Made by a program: the position numbers and the translations under genes
Part shown: piece after piece, positions 24,675 to 32,699 of the stretch
Layout of the letters: every line of letters starts with the position of its first letter
Position numbering within the stretch: the first letter of the stretch is position 1
Notes under the pieces: generated by a model
The model's input: the letters and a program-made list of their open reading frames with translations, nothing else
What the model was told of the DNA's origin: nothing
Database searches by the model: none
DNA from: Syntrophomonas sp.
GTDB taxonomy: Bacteria > Bacillota > Syntrophomonadia > Syntrophomonadales > Syntrophomonadaceae
NCBI GenBank assembly: GCA_016841425.1
Contig: JAENZE010000004.1
Span: forward strand, 92,821-156,820
Direction of reading: 5' to 3'
DNA length: 64,000 nt

Positions 24675-25952
24675 TTAACTCTGGTAATAACGACTTAGAA
24701 GTTCCACCGGATGGAGTACTTGTACATCCCAATTATGTCGCTTGCAACCATAGCTTAATTGCATTATACAACTAGGACAACAGGTGGTCAGTATTTTGGC
24801 ACCGGTCTCCATAGCGTTATCCATCTTCTTATCCAAAATTTTCATCGACATTTCATAGTGTGTGGTACTGTATGTTCCTGAACCACCACAGCAGGTGTTA
24901 GGAGCTTTCATCTCCGCCAGCTGGATGCCGGGAATCCTTCTCAGCAGCTCTCGCGGGTGATCTTTAATCAACTGGGCATTAGCCAAATGACATGGGTCAT
25001 GATAGGTAACCCTTATTTTCTCTGCAGTCTTCTTTTGCGGCAACCGTATATCGAGTACATCAATTAAAAATACGGTAAGGTCCAGAACCTTTTCTGACAG
25101 GGCCAGGGCCGCATCTTCAATTTTTAACCCGGCAAAAAGAAACTCCATATTCTTTCTGGATAATGCAGAAGAACAAGAAGCACAATCGGTAACTATATAA
25201 TCAAAATCATAAGCGTTAAGTACTTTTATATTATGTGCGGCCAGCTTTTGGGCAGTCTCAATTTTTCCGTTGGCAATATGAGGGAGACCGCAGCACTTCA
25301 TATCCTTTGGAATAATCACTTCACATCCATTGCGGGTTAACACGTCTACTGCAGCTACGGCAACATTGGGACTAAACAGATCAGTACCGCATCCCAGAAA
25401 ATACCCTACTGTATACTTCTTTTCTTCTCTAGCCAGGTTTATCTCCGACAGTCTGCTTCGAGCTGATTTAGACGGTATATTATCCATCATTTGTTCAGCT
25501 TCCTTTAAATCACCGGGCAATATTTTGGTAAGTCCGGTTTTCCTGGCCAGAGACTGCAAGCCCAGCTTTTGCGCTGCACTCATCACCCGAGCTGATGAAC
25601 GCAGCATTGCGGGTTTAGTCCACAGGGTCTCAAATAATAGCTCTTTGCCCACGCTGGGATTATTATCGTATATATATGATCTGGCTGCAGCGTTCAATTC
25701 ATGCACATCGATACCTGATGGGCAGTTGATTGAACAAGTTTCACATAACAGGCATTGGCCTAGTCTTTCGTATACTTCATTAGTAGGTTCCACCTTACCA
25801 TCCCGCAGCATCTGTACCATAAACACATGACCACGGGGAGCAGTAGTCTCAATTCCTACTTCAGCAAACACAGGACAGACACTGCGGCACTTGCCGCAGC
25901 GCACACACTTCATCAGCTGTTCCTGGACAGGCGGTAATTTTTTAAAATCCAT
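24675..25952 (-). CDS. Glycolate/D-lactate oxidase iron-sulfur subunit (GlcF-like)
   Basis: The 425-residue electron-transfer subunit has two [4Fe-4S] motifs (CVRCGKCRSVCPVF near residue 16 and CLLCETCSINCP near 68) and two CCG domains (CCGLPH with DCASC, and CCGGSG with CCPSC). This is the GlcF/LutA-like heterodisulfide-reductase-type arrangement. It passes electrons from a flavin subunit to the membrane or another carrier. The flavin partner lies 19 bases upstream on the same strand and larA is divergent, favouring lactate or a related 2-hydroxyacid. The substrate is not proven. A GAGG element precedes the ATG. Confidence 0.88.
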   Translation of the reverse strand: MDFKKLPPVQEQLMKCVRCGKCRSVCPVFAEVGIETTAPRGHVFMVQMLRDGKVEPTNEVYERLGQCLLCETCSINCPSGIDVHELNAAARSYIYDNNPSVGKELLFETLWTKPAMLRSSARVMSAAQKLGLQSLARKTGLTKILPGDLKEAEQMMDNIPSKSARSRLSEINLAREEKKYTVGYFLGCGTDLFSPNVAVAAVDVLTRNGCEVIIPKDMKCCGLPHIANGKIETAQKLAAHNIKVLNAYDFDYIVTDCASCSSALSRKNMEFLFAGLKIEDAALALSEKVLDLTVFLIDVLDIRLPQKKTAEKIRVTYHDPCHLANAQLIKDHPRELLRRIPGIQLAEMKAPNTCCGGSGTYSTTHYEMSMKILDKKMDNAMETGAKILTTCCPSCIMQLSYGCKRHNWDVQVLHPVELLSRYYQS

Positions 25953-25971
25953 AACTTAACCTCACTACTCC

Positions 25972-27372
25972 CTAGAACACTTTTCCGGGATTCATTATTC
26001 CTGCTGGATCAAATGATTCTTTGATTTTACGCATATATTCAACTGCTTTACCGTGTTCAAGTTCTGCATAAGCTCGTCTCACTGCTCCCACACCGTGTTC
26101 ACCGGTAGTTGATCCATTCATTTCGATGGCCAGAAGATGTACTTCATCAACAAATTTAATAACTTTCTCGACCTCTTGAGGTATCTCCGGGTTGATGACG
26201 GGAGCGGTATGTACATTCCCATCTCCTATGTGACCATAGTTTACTATCTGTATCCCGTGTTGGTCGGCTAGATCACGCAAAGCTCTCAAGGTGTCAGCGA
26301 CACGAGAAATTGGAACACTTATATCTTCACCGGCGAATATTCTGCTTCCATCAGGTCGCACCCTGGCTGAAGCAGCAGCGGTAACACTTCTTCCTTCCCA
26401 TAGCTCCGCCATGCGTTTAGGTTCTGTAGCCCACTCAACGGTGCGGGCCTTCCGACCTGCTACTTCTTGTATTACCTGTCCCTCATATTCCACGCTGGGG
26501 GGGTTACCATCTACTTCAAACAGAAGGATCGCTTCCGCATCTGGCAGTTTAATTTGGGGTTTAAAATCGTTTACTGCCTTAATGGCCGAACTATCAAGTA
26601 TTTCTATACCAGATGGCAGTATTCCAGCCTGGTAGACATCCATCACCACAGCAGGTGCATCATCCAGGTTATCAAATACTGCCATGGCTATACCCCGTGC
26701 CTTTGGTTTAGGAAAACACCTCAATCTTATCCTGGTAACGATTCCGAGAATTCCTTCCGATCCGACCATGAGCTTGGTGAGATTAATTCCTGATACATTT
26801 TTAATACACCTGGCCTTCATACCGCCAGTTATGATAACATCCCCATTGGGCATCACTACCTCCAGACCCAGTATATAAGGTTCAGTCGCCCAGTATTTAA
26901 CAGCCCGAAGACCTGAAGCATTATTAGCAACCATTCCACCAACTGTACACATCATACTGCTGCCCGGATCTGGTGGGAAAAAGAGATTATATTTAGCAAG
27001 CTCATTGTTCAATTCCGCATGAATTACTCCGGGGCTTACAATAACCTGCATATTTTTTACATCAATTTCAATAATCTCATTCCAGGTGGATAAATCCATT
27101 ACGATGCCGCCCTGTACTGCTATACATCCCCCCGTTTCACCTGTTCCAGCCCCTCGGGGGACAATGTTAATCCGATTTTGATAGGCAAATTCCACTACCT
27201 TCTGCACATCTTGCGTAGATTTCGGGAATACAACTGCATTAGGCGGGGCAGGCTCCAATTTGGTCAGAAATGAACTGTCGTATGAATAGTACATTAGATC
27301 CAGGTCCTGGGTTAAAACCTTATCCTTGCCAAGCAGTTGGACCAATTCCTGTTTTAACTGTGAAGTATCCAT
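25972..27372 (-). CDS. FAD-linked 2-hydroxyacid dehydrogenase (GlcD-like)
   Basis: The 466-residue FAD-binding oxidoreductase of the GlcD/VAO family oxidises D-lactate, glycolate or similar 2-hydroxyacids. The N-terminal FAD-binding region has PRGAGTGETGGCIAV near residue 93 and PGSSMMCTVGGMVANNASG near 135. GSEGILGIVT follows. The C-terminal cap and catalytic segment contain YGHIGDGNVHTAP and GEHGVGAVRRAY. GGGGGAG lies before ATG 27372. It is upstream of the GlcF-like gene in the same transcript and divergent from a LarA-type racemase gene. Confidence 0.9.
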   Translation of the reverse strand: MDTSQLKQELVQLLGKDKVLTQDLDLMYYSYDSSFLTKLEPAPPNAVVFPKSTQDVQKVVEFAYQNRINIVPRGAGTGETGGCIAVQGGIVMDLSTWNEIIEIDVKNMQVIVSPGVIHAELNNELAKYNLFFPPDPGSSMMCTVGGMVANNASGLRAVKYWATEPYILGLEVVMPNGDVIITGGMKARCIKNVSGINLTKLMVGSEGILGIVTRIRLRCFPKPKARGIAMAVFDNLDDAPAVVMDVYQAGILPSGIEILDSSAIKAVNDFKPQIKLPDAEAILLFEVDGNPPSVEYEGQVIQEVAGRKARTVEWATEPKRMAELWEGRSVTAAASARVRPDGSRIFAGEDISVPISRVADTLRALRDLADQHGIQIVNYGHIGDGNVHTAPVINPEIPQEVEKVIKFVDEVHLLAIEMNGSTTGEHGVGAVRRAYAELEHGKAVEYMRKIKESFDPAGIMNPGKVF

Positions 27373-27564
27373 ATTTTCTCCCCCTTATGGGCATTTAATA
27401 TTCCAATCAAATCAATGCTTATTATATCACAAAGGATATTAATATTTATCCTGTAAATTTCTAGTTGAACAAGATAACCACGTCTTCCAGGGTTGATTTT
27501 AGAGCAAATGAGCAATAAACTATAAACAATCCGCCAAATAATCAATTAATAGCAGGAGTTTACA

Positions 27565-28830
27565 ATGCAATATAAAATTTCGTATGGAAAAAAGCAAATT
27601 GAATTCAAACTATTAGACCACCAATCACTGCAGGTTGTGGAACCACCACCAACCAGTACTGCTCTCCAAAGCAGGGAAGTGTTGGATGAGGCTTTCGCGA
27701 ACCCGGTATCTACTAAAACTCTAAGCGAAATTATACATGGTAAACAGGCAGTTAACGCGGTTATCGTTGTTAATGATGTTACCCGTCCTACGCCCTACCA
27801 GTTAATCTTACCACCGCTGTTGAGTGAAATCGAAAACGCTGGCATAGCCGCAGAGAATATTACCCTGCTGCTAGCTCTTGGTATACATCGTCCTCATACA
27901 GAAGAAGAAAACCGCGTCATCTTTGGTGATGCCATTTGCAGTAAATACCGAATTGAGAATCATAACTGTGATGAAAACCTGAAATCATTGGGGTATTTAA
28001 GCAATGGAATGGAATTAATTCTCAACAGAACAGCAGCCAATGCAGATCTGCTAATAACCACTGGATTGGTAAATTTGCACTATTTTGCTGGTTATTCCGG
28101 AGGGAGAAAATCCATTCTTCCGGGGGTTGCAGGGAGGAAACTGATCGAGGCTAATCACAAAATGATGAGTGATGAACGTGCCTGTCTGGGCAACTACAGC
28201 AGCAACCCGGTAAGCGATATTATGGTAGAAGCAGCCCGGATGGCGGGAGTAGACTTTATTGTTAATGTAGTTACCGCTGGAAAAAATGAAATTTTATATG
28301 CTGCAACTGGAGACGTGTATGATGCGTGGCTTTCTTGTGTAAAATACTGTGAAAAACATAATGTAGTGTCTATCCAGCAGCCGGCCGATATAGTTATTGC
28401 AAGTTGTGGTGGATATCCCAAGGACATAAATATGTACCAATCTCAGAAGGCGTTGGATTCTGCTGCGTTGGCGGTTAAAGATGGGGGTACCATCATACTT
28501 GTAGCTGAATGCAGCGAAGGTCTGGGAGAAGAGACTTTTGAGGAGTGGATTAAACAGGCCTTTACAATCGAAGACATCATTAATCGTTTCCACAATAGTT
28601 TTGAGCTGGGCGGACATAAAGCCTATGCCATCTGCAGGACATTAAAAAAAGCAAATATCATTCTGGTAAGCAGTCTCAGCCAGAGTGTGGTGCTGGATAT
28701 GTTCCTGCAATATGCTGAGAATCTGGAAGATGCATTGAGAATAGCTTATAAGAATCATGGGGATAATCCCTCTATAATTATCATGCCAGAAGCCAGCAAG
28801 ACTGGAATTAAGGTCGCTGACCGAGAATAA
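27565..28830 (+). CDS. Lactate racemase LarA-like nickel-pincer enzyme
   Basis: The 421-residue protein of the LarA family interconverts L- and D-lactate, or related hydroxyacids, using a nickel-pincer nucleotide covalently held by Lys. Residues matching Lactobacillus LarA are visible: R74 (DVTRP), H108 (GIHRPH), H172 (NLHYFAG), K182 (GGRKSILPG) and H198 (EANHKMM). The active site is therefore intact. The cofactor-building genes larB, larC and larE are not in the window. The gene is divergent from the GlcD/GlcF-like pair, so it may supply the correct enantiomer. AGGAG precedes the ATG. Substrate breadth in this family is large, so lactate is likely but not certain. Confidence 0.85.
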   Translation: MQYKISYGKKQIEFKLLDHQSLQVVEPPPTSTALQSREVLDEAFANPVSTKTLSEIIHGKQAVNAVIVVNDVTRPTPYQLILPPLLSEIENAGIAAENITLLLALGIHRPHTEEENRVIFGDAICSKYRIENHNCDENLKSLGYLSNGMELILNRTAANADLLITTGLVNLHYFAGYSGGRKSILPGVAGRKLIEANHKMMSDERACLGNYSSNPVSDIMVEAARMAGVDFIVNVVTAGKNEILYAATGDVYDAWLSCVKYCEKHNVVSIQQPADIVIASCGGYPKDINMYQSQKALDSAALAVKDGGTIILVAECSEGLGEETFEEWIKQAFTIEDIINRFHNSFELGGHKAYAICRTLKKANIILVSSLSQSVVLDMFLQYAENLEDALRIAYKNHGDNPSIIIMPEASKTGIKVADRE

Positions 28831-28882
28831 ACTCCAGAATGCTTAAATAGAATAAGCATATATACAATAACAGGAGATTTTC

Positions 28883-29782
28883 ATGTATTCAAGACTTTGT
28901 GATATTTTATCTGTTGATCAGATCAAGCTCAATGAAGAAATGAAACATCATACTTCGTTTCATATCGGCGGCCCTGCAGATGCTTTAGTTATGCCTCGGA
29001 GTATTACTGATATCTGTAAGACCATCACTTTCTGCCGGAAGAATAACCTTGCTTTTATTTTTTTAGGACAGGGTAGCAATGTGCTGGTAAGGGACAAAGG
29101 GATTAGGGGAATAGTTATTAAAATTGGAAATGGCCTGAACCGGCTTTCTGTAGCAGGACAGGAAATATATGCTGAGGCGGGAATAACCTTATCAGATTTG
29201 GCAATAGAAGCCGCTGAACATAATTTGAGCGGCTTAGAGTTTGCTGAAGGAATACCAGGAAGTTTGGGTGGAGCAGTGGTTATGAATGCCGGAGCATATA
29301 ATGGAGAAATGAAGGACATTGTACAAGAAGTACTGGCTATAGATACTGCTGGTAATTTTAAAACTTTCACCCGGGAGCAGATGAAATTCGAATATCGAAG
29401 CAGTATATTTCAAGAGGGCAGTTATATAGTTCTGGCAGCCCGTCTGCATCTTGTTATGGGTAATAAAGAAGAGATACTGAAAACTATGCAGGAGTTTGCC
29501 CGCCGTCGAAGCGAAAAACAGCCGTTGGAACACCCCAGCGCGGGAAGCACCTTCAGGAGACCGGACGGTTTTTATGTTGGTCCCATTATTGAGGGTTTAG
29601 GCCTTAAAGGTTTCTCTATTGGTGGCGCAGAGGTTTCCAGCAAACATGCAGGTTTTATTATAAACAAAGGTAATGCTACCGCTGAAGATGTAATTAATCT
29701 GATAGCTTATATACAAAAAAAAGCCCGTGAAAAACATGGTGTTGAACTCATGCCGGAAATTAAAATATTAGGAGAGGAGTAG
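28883..29782 (+). CDS. murB: UDP-N-acetylenolpyruvoylglucosamine reductase MurB
   Basis: FAD-dependent enzyme that reduces UDP-GlcNAc-enolpyruvate to UDP-MurNAc in peptidoglycan synthesis. The 299 residues suit the type IIa MurB of Firmicutes. Visible motifs are GGPADALVMP, the GQGSNVLVRDKGIRG FAD loop, GIPGSLGGAVVMNAGAY near 128, and the active-site serine in PSAGSTFRRP. The C-terminal Glu lies in LMPEIKILGE. CAGGAG precedes the ATG. It follows larA by 52 bases and may share its transcript, though the functions are unrelated. Confidence 0.95.
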   Translation: MYSRLCDILSVDQIKLNEEMKHHTSFHIGGPADALVMPRSITDICKTITFCRKNNLAFIFLGQGSNVLVRDKGIRGIVIKIGNGLNRLSVAGQEIYAEAGITLSDLAIEAAEHNLSGLEFAEGIPGSLGGAVVMNAGAYNGEMKDIVQEVLAIDTAGNFKTFTREQMKFEYRSSIFQEGSYIVLAARLHLVMGNKEEILKTMQEFARRRSEKQPLEHPSAGSTFRRPDGFYVGPIIEGLGLKGFSIGGAEVSSKHAGFIINKGNATAEDVINLIAYIQKKAREKHGVELMPEIKILGEE

Positions 29783-29937
29783 GCCCATATTAAAGGAGAT
29801 AGTAGTAAGGAAGACCGCTTGACGGTCCACTCCAGATTATAAGCAAGCCACCTCACCGCCAGCGTCCAATGCAGGTTAACTTGGCAGCGCGCATTAAAAT
29901 TCTCTGCATCGGTTTGCTTTAGATATGGGCTATCAAT

Positions 29938-31686
29938 ATGAAAGTATTACTTACTACTTTAAATGCCCGGTATACCCATTCTTCTCTGGCACTTGCTTAT
30001 CTGCGGGAATCCTGTAAGGATGAAAAGTGGATATTAGAATGTCGCGAGTTTACCATCAATGATAGGCTGGCAAGTATCCTGGCAAACATTTATCGCATAC
30101 GTCCTGCGGTGCTATGCTTTTCATGTTATATCTGGAATATACAACAAGTTCTGGAGTTGTGCAACGATTACAAACAGGTTGATCCGGATTGTATAATCGT
30201 CCTGGGAGGACCCGAGGTCTCTTATGATAGCGAGAATATCATGACTGCCCATACCGCCATAGATATTATTATAAGTGGGGAAGGGGAGCATACTTTAAAG
30301 GTGCTCCTGCACCATTTATATTCAGGCCGCGATCATACTCGCATCAAGGGACTGACCTGTCGCTGCTGTGATAACATAACTCATAATGAACCAGCCGTGT
30401 TGATTGATGATTTATCCTGCATACCATCTCCCTACCAGGGAGACATGTCTTTTTATTACCACAAGATGGTATATTACGAAACTTCCCGGGGATGCCCATT
30501 CAACTGCAGTTATTGTATATCCTCAACTTTCAGGGGAGTAAGATATTTTCCGATGGACCGAGTTAAGCAGGATTTAAGAGCTCTAATTAAACATGGAATT
30601 AATAAAATAAAATTTGTCGATCGTACTTTTAATAGTAACGAGAAACGCTGTTTAGATTTGATGAAATTTATTCTTGACGAAATGGGCGAAAAAAGGGAAA
30701 CTTCCTTTCACTTTGAAGTATGTGTAGATCTGTTTTCAGATGAAACCTTGAATTTCCTGAAAGATATCCCAAAAGGGATTTTCGATTTCGAAATTGGTGT
30801 TCAATCGACCTGTCCAGCATCCTTGCAAGCCGTCAATCGCAGGATGAACTGGGACAAGCTGGTGATTAACACTCGAAAAATCCAATCGTACCGGAACATT
30901 CATCTTCATCTGGATCTGATTGCCGGGCTGCCATTTGAAGATTATAAGAGATTCGGGCAATCATTCGATGACGTGTATCGGCTGAATCCTGACGTTATCC
31001 AACTAGGTTTTCTAAAACTTTTAAAGGGTTCTGAGATATACATTCAAAGAGATAGACACAGGTATAGATACCAAACCCTGGCACCTTATGAGGTATTATC
31101 AAATGCATATCTGACCTACGATGATTTGATCATGCTTCACGATATTGAAGACCTGGTAGAGAAATATTACAATACCTGTCTCGTACAGCACACCTTTCAA
31201 TATATTGCAGACAATATCTATAATGGAAGCGCTTTTTCACTTCTGGAAGAATATGCTTTATTCTGGCGCAATCATGACCTGTATGATAAACCTCACCGGA
31301 GAGAAAACTTGTATATATCACTATCTCAATTCATCAAGCAAAATCACCAGGAATTTGGTGCTGCAGTAAATGAGTTGTTAAAATATGATTATCTGCTAAA
31401 CAATCGTGTTTATAAAGTTCCTGAGCAGCTTGAAAGTTATTATCCAGCAGAAGCGCAGGAATATCTGAATTCTATATTAAAGGACGATGATTTCTTAAGG
31501 GAATATGTTCCTGAAATGAGAGGCAAAAGTTTAAGGGAGATAAAGAAATATGCTTACCTGGAATATCTAAAAATCAATCCGTTGGATCCACGGGCGGGAC
31601 TGCATATCATACCAGTACTTTTCTTATATAATCAACAGGACCACAAGTGTTATCGGAATATTCTTCTTGATACTGGGGTTAAATAA
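29938..31686 (+). CDS. B12-binding-domain radical SAM protein (DUF4080)
   Basis: The 582-residue enzyme has an N-terminal cobalamin-binding-like Rossmann region (residues 1-125, with GGPEVSYDSENI). A radical SAM core with CPFNCSYC near residue 192 follows, and then a DUF4080 C-terminal part. Family members are uncharacterised; the architecture suggests methyl transfer or other carbon-centred chemistry on an unknown substrate. No peptide precursor or obvious partner is adjacent. A good Shine-Dalgarno sequence is not evident before ATG 29938. The 155 bases before it contain no clear promoter. Confidence 0.85.
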   Translation: MKVLLTTLNARYTHSSLALAYLRESCKDEKWILECREFTINDRLASILANIYRIRPAVLCFSCYIWNIQQVLELCNDYKQVDPDCIIVLGGPEVSYDSENIMTAHTAIDIIISGEGEHTLKVLLHHLYSGRDHTRIKGLTCRCCDNITHNEPAVLIDDLSCIPSPYQGDMSFYYHKMVYYETSRGCPFNCSYCISSTFRGVRYFPMDRVKQDLRALIKHGINKIKFVDRTFNSNEKRCLDLMKFILDEMGEKRETSFHFEVCVDLFSDETLNFLKDIPKGIFDFEIGVQSTCPASLQAVNRRMNWDKLVINTRKIQSYRNIHLHLDLIAGLPFEDYKRFGQSFDDVYRLNPDVIQLGFLKLLKGSEIYIQRDRHRYRYQTLAPYEVLSNAYLTYDDLIMLHDIEDLVEKYYNTCLVQHTFQYIADNIYNGSAFSLLEEYALFWRNHDLYDKPHRRENLYISLSQFIKQNHQEFGAAVNELLKYDYLLNNRVYKVPEQLESYYPAEAQEYLNSILKDDDFLREYVPEMRGKSLREIKKYAYLEYLKINPLDPRAGLHIIPVLFLYNQQDHKCYRNILLDTGVK

Positions 31687-31733
31687 CTTTCATCAATTCC
31701 ATAATCTCTGACAGATGGACAGAAGCTTGCTGG

Positions 31734-32699
31734 TTACTTCTTAAAGACCCGGTTGCGGCCTTTGTTCTTAGCTGTATAAAGGGCATCATCGGCCCGTTTT
31801 AAAACTGTTTCCCATTCCTTGTCCAGGCTCTTATAGGGTGAATAGTTAGCTACACCGGCACTAACCGTTACCTTTCCGTAATTCTCATTCCCTTCATGTT
31901 TAATATTAAGTTTTTCCACCGAAGTTATTATTCTTTTAGCGATAGTATAACTCGATTCCTCGTCCGTCTCCATCAGCAACACTACGATTTCTTCTCCTCC
32001 ATATCTAGCCACGAAATCTGTTTCCCGGCAGGCAGCCTTAATTGTCTGAGCTACCTTCATAAGAATAATATCGCCCTGCTGATGTCCATACATGTCATTA
32101 TAGGCTTTAAAATGATCGAGATCTATAATAATTAGGCTGTAATGCCTTAAATATCTTACCGAGTAGTTATGGGTGTTGTTCATCTGCTCATTAAAAGCTC
32201 TGCGGTTCCATATTTGAGTTAATTCGTCCATACGAGCCATTTCTTCCAACCTTGCATTTAGCTGCAGCAATAGATCAGAGTATTCCTCCAGCACCTGATT
32301 CTTTCTGGTTAATTCCTCCTCACATTCCTTTAAACGGAGATGTATTTTCATTCTAGCTATTACTTCGCGCAGATAAAACGGTTTGGTGATATAATCGACC
32401 GCACCTGCCTCAAGACCGATTACTCGTTCTTCACCATCTGCTTTGGCAGTTAGTAAAAGCACTGGGATTCCTGTTGTTCTGTGATCCTTACTTAAACGCT
32501 GCAGTACCTGATATCCATTGACATCCGGCATCATAATATCCAATAAAATCATATCTGGAGGCAGAATTACGGCTTTGTCAAATCCTTCTATTCCATCTGC
32601 CGCAGTTATTACATCATAACCTTCATTTGAAAGCGAAGATCTTAGCAGACTTCTAATACTCTCTTCATCATCAATTACCAGGATTCTCCGTTTACGCAT
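31734..32699 (-). CDS. Response regulator with GGDEF diguanylate cyclase domain
   Basis: PleD/WspR-type protein of 321 residues from ATG 32699 (GGGAG just upstream; the frame extends to 32723). The receiver has the acidic pair DDEE, the phospho-acceptor in LLDIMMPD and the Lys of ITKPF. A coiled linker leads to a GGDEF domain with the active loop YGGEEI and the inhibitory I-site RETD five residues before it. It should make cyclic di-GMP on phosphorylation, although Ile replaces the usual Phe. Its start overlaps the end of the hybrid kinase gene by eight bases, making that kinase the likely phosphodonor. Confidence 0.92.
   Translation of the reverse strand: MRKRRILVIDDEESIRSLLRSSLSNEGYDVITAADGIEGFDKAVILPPDMILLDIMMPDVNGYQVLQRLSKDHRTTGIPVLLLTAKADGEERVIGLEAGAVDYITKPFYLREVIARMKIHLRLKECEEELTRKNQVLEEYSDLLLQLNARLEEMARMDELTQIWNRRAFNEQMNNTHNYSVRYLRHYSLIIIDLDHFKAYNDMYGHQQGDIILMKVAQTIKAACRETDFVARYGGEEIVVLLMETDEESSYTIAKRIITSVEKLNIKHEGNENYGKVTVSAGVANYSPYKSLDKEWETVLKRADDALYTAKNKGRNRVFKK

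Noticed and set aside
24518-24775. 85-codon plus-strand frame
   Set aside because: It covers repeat B and the antisense of the GlcF-like gene.
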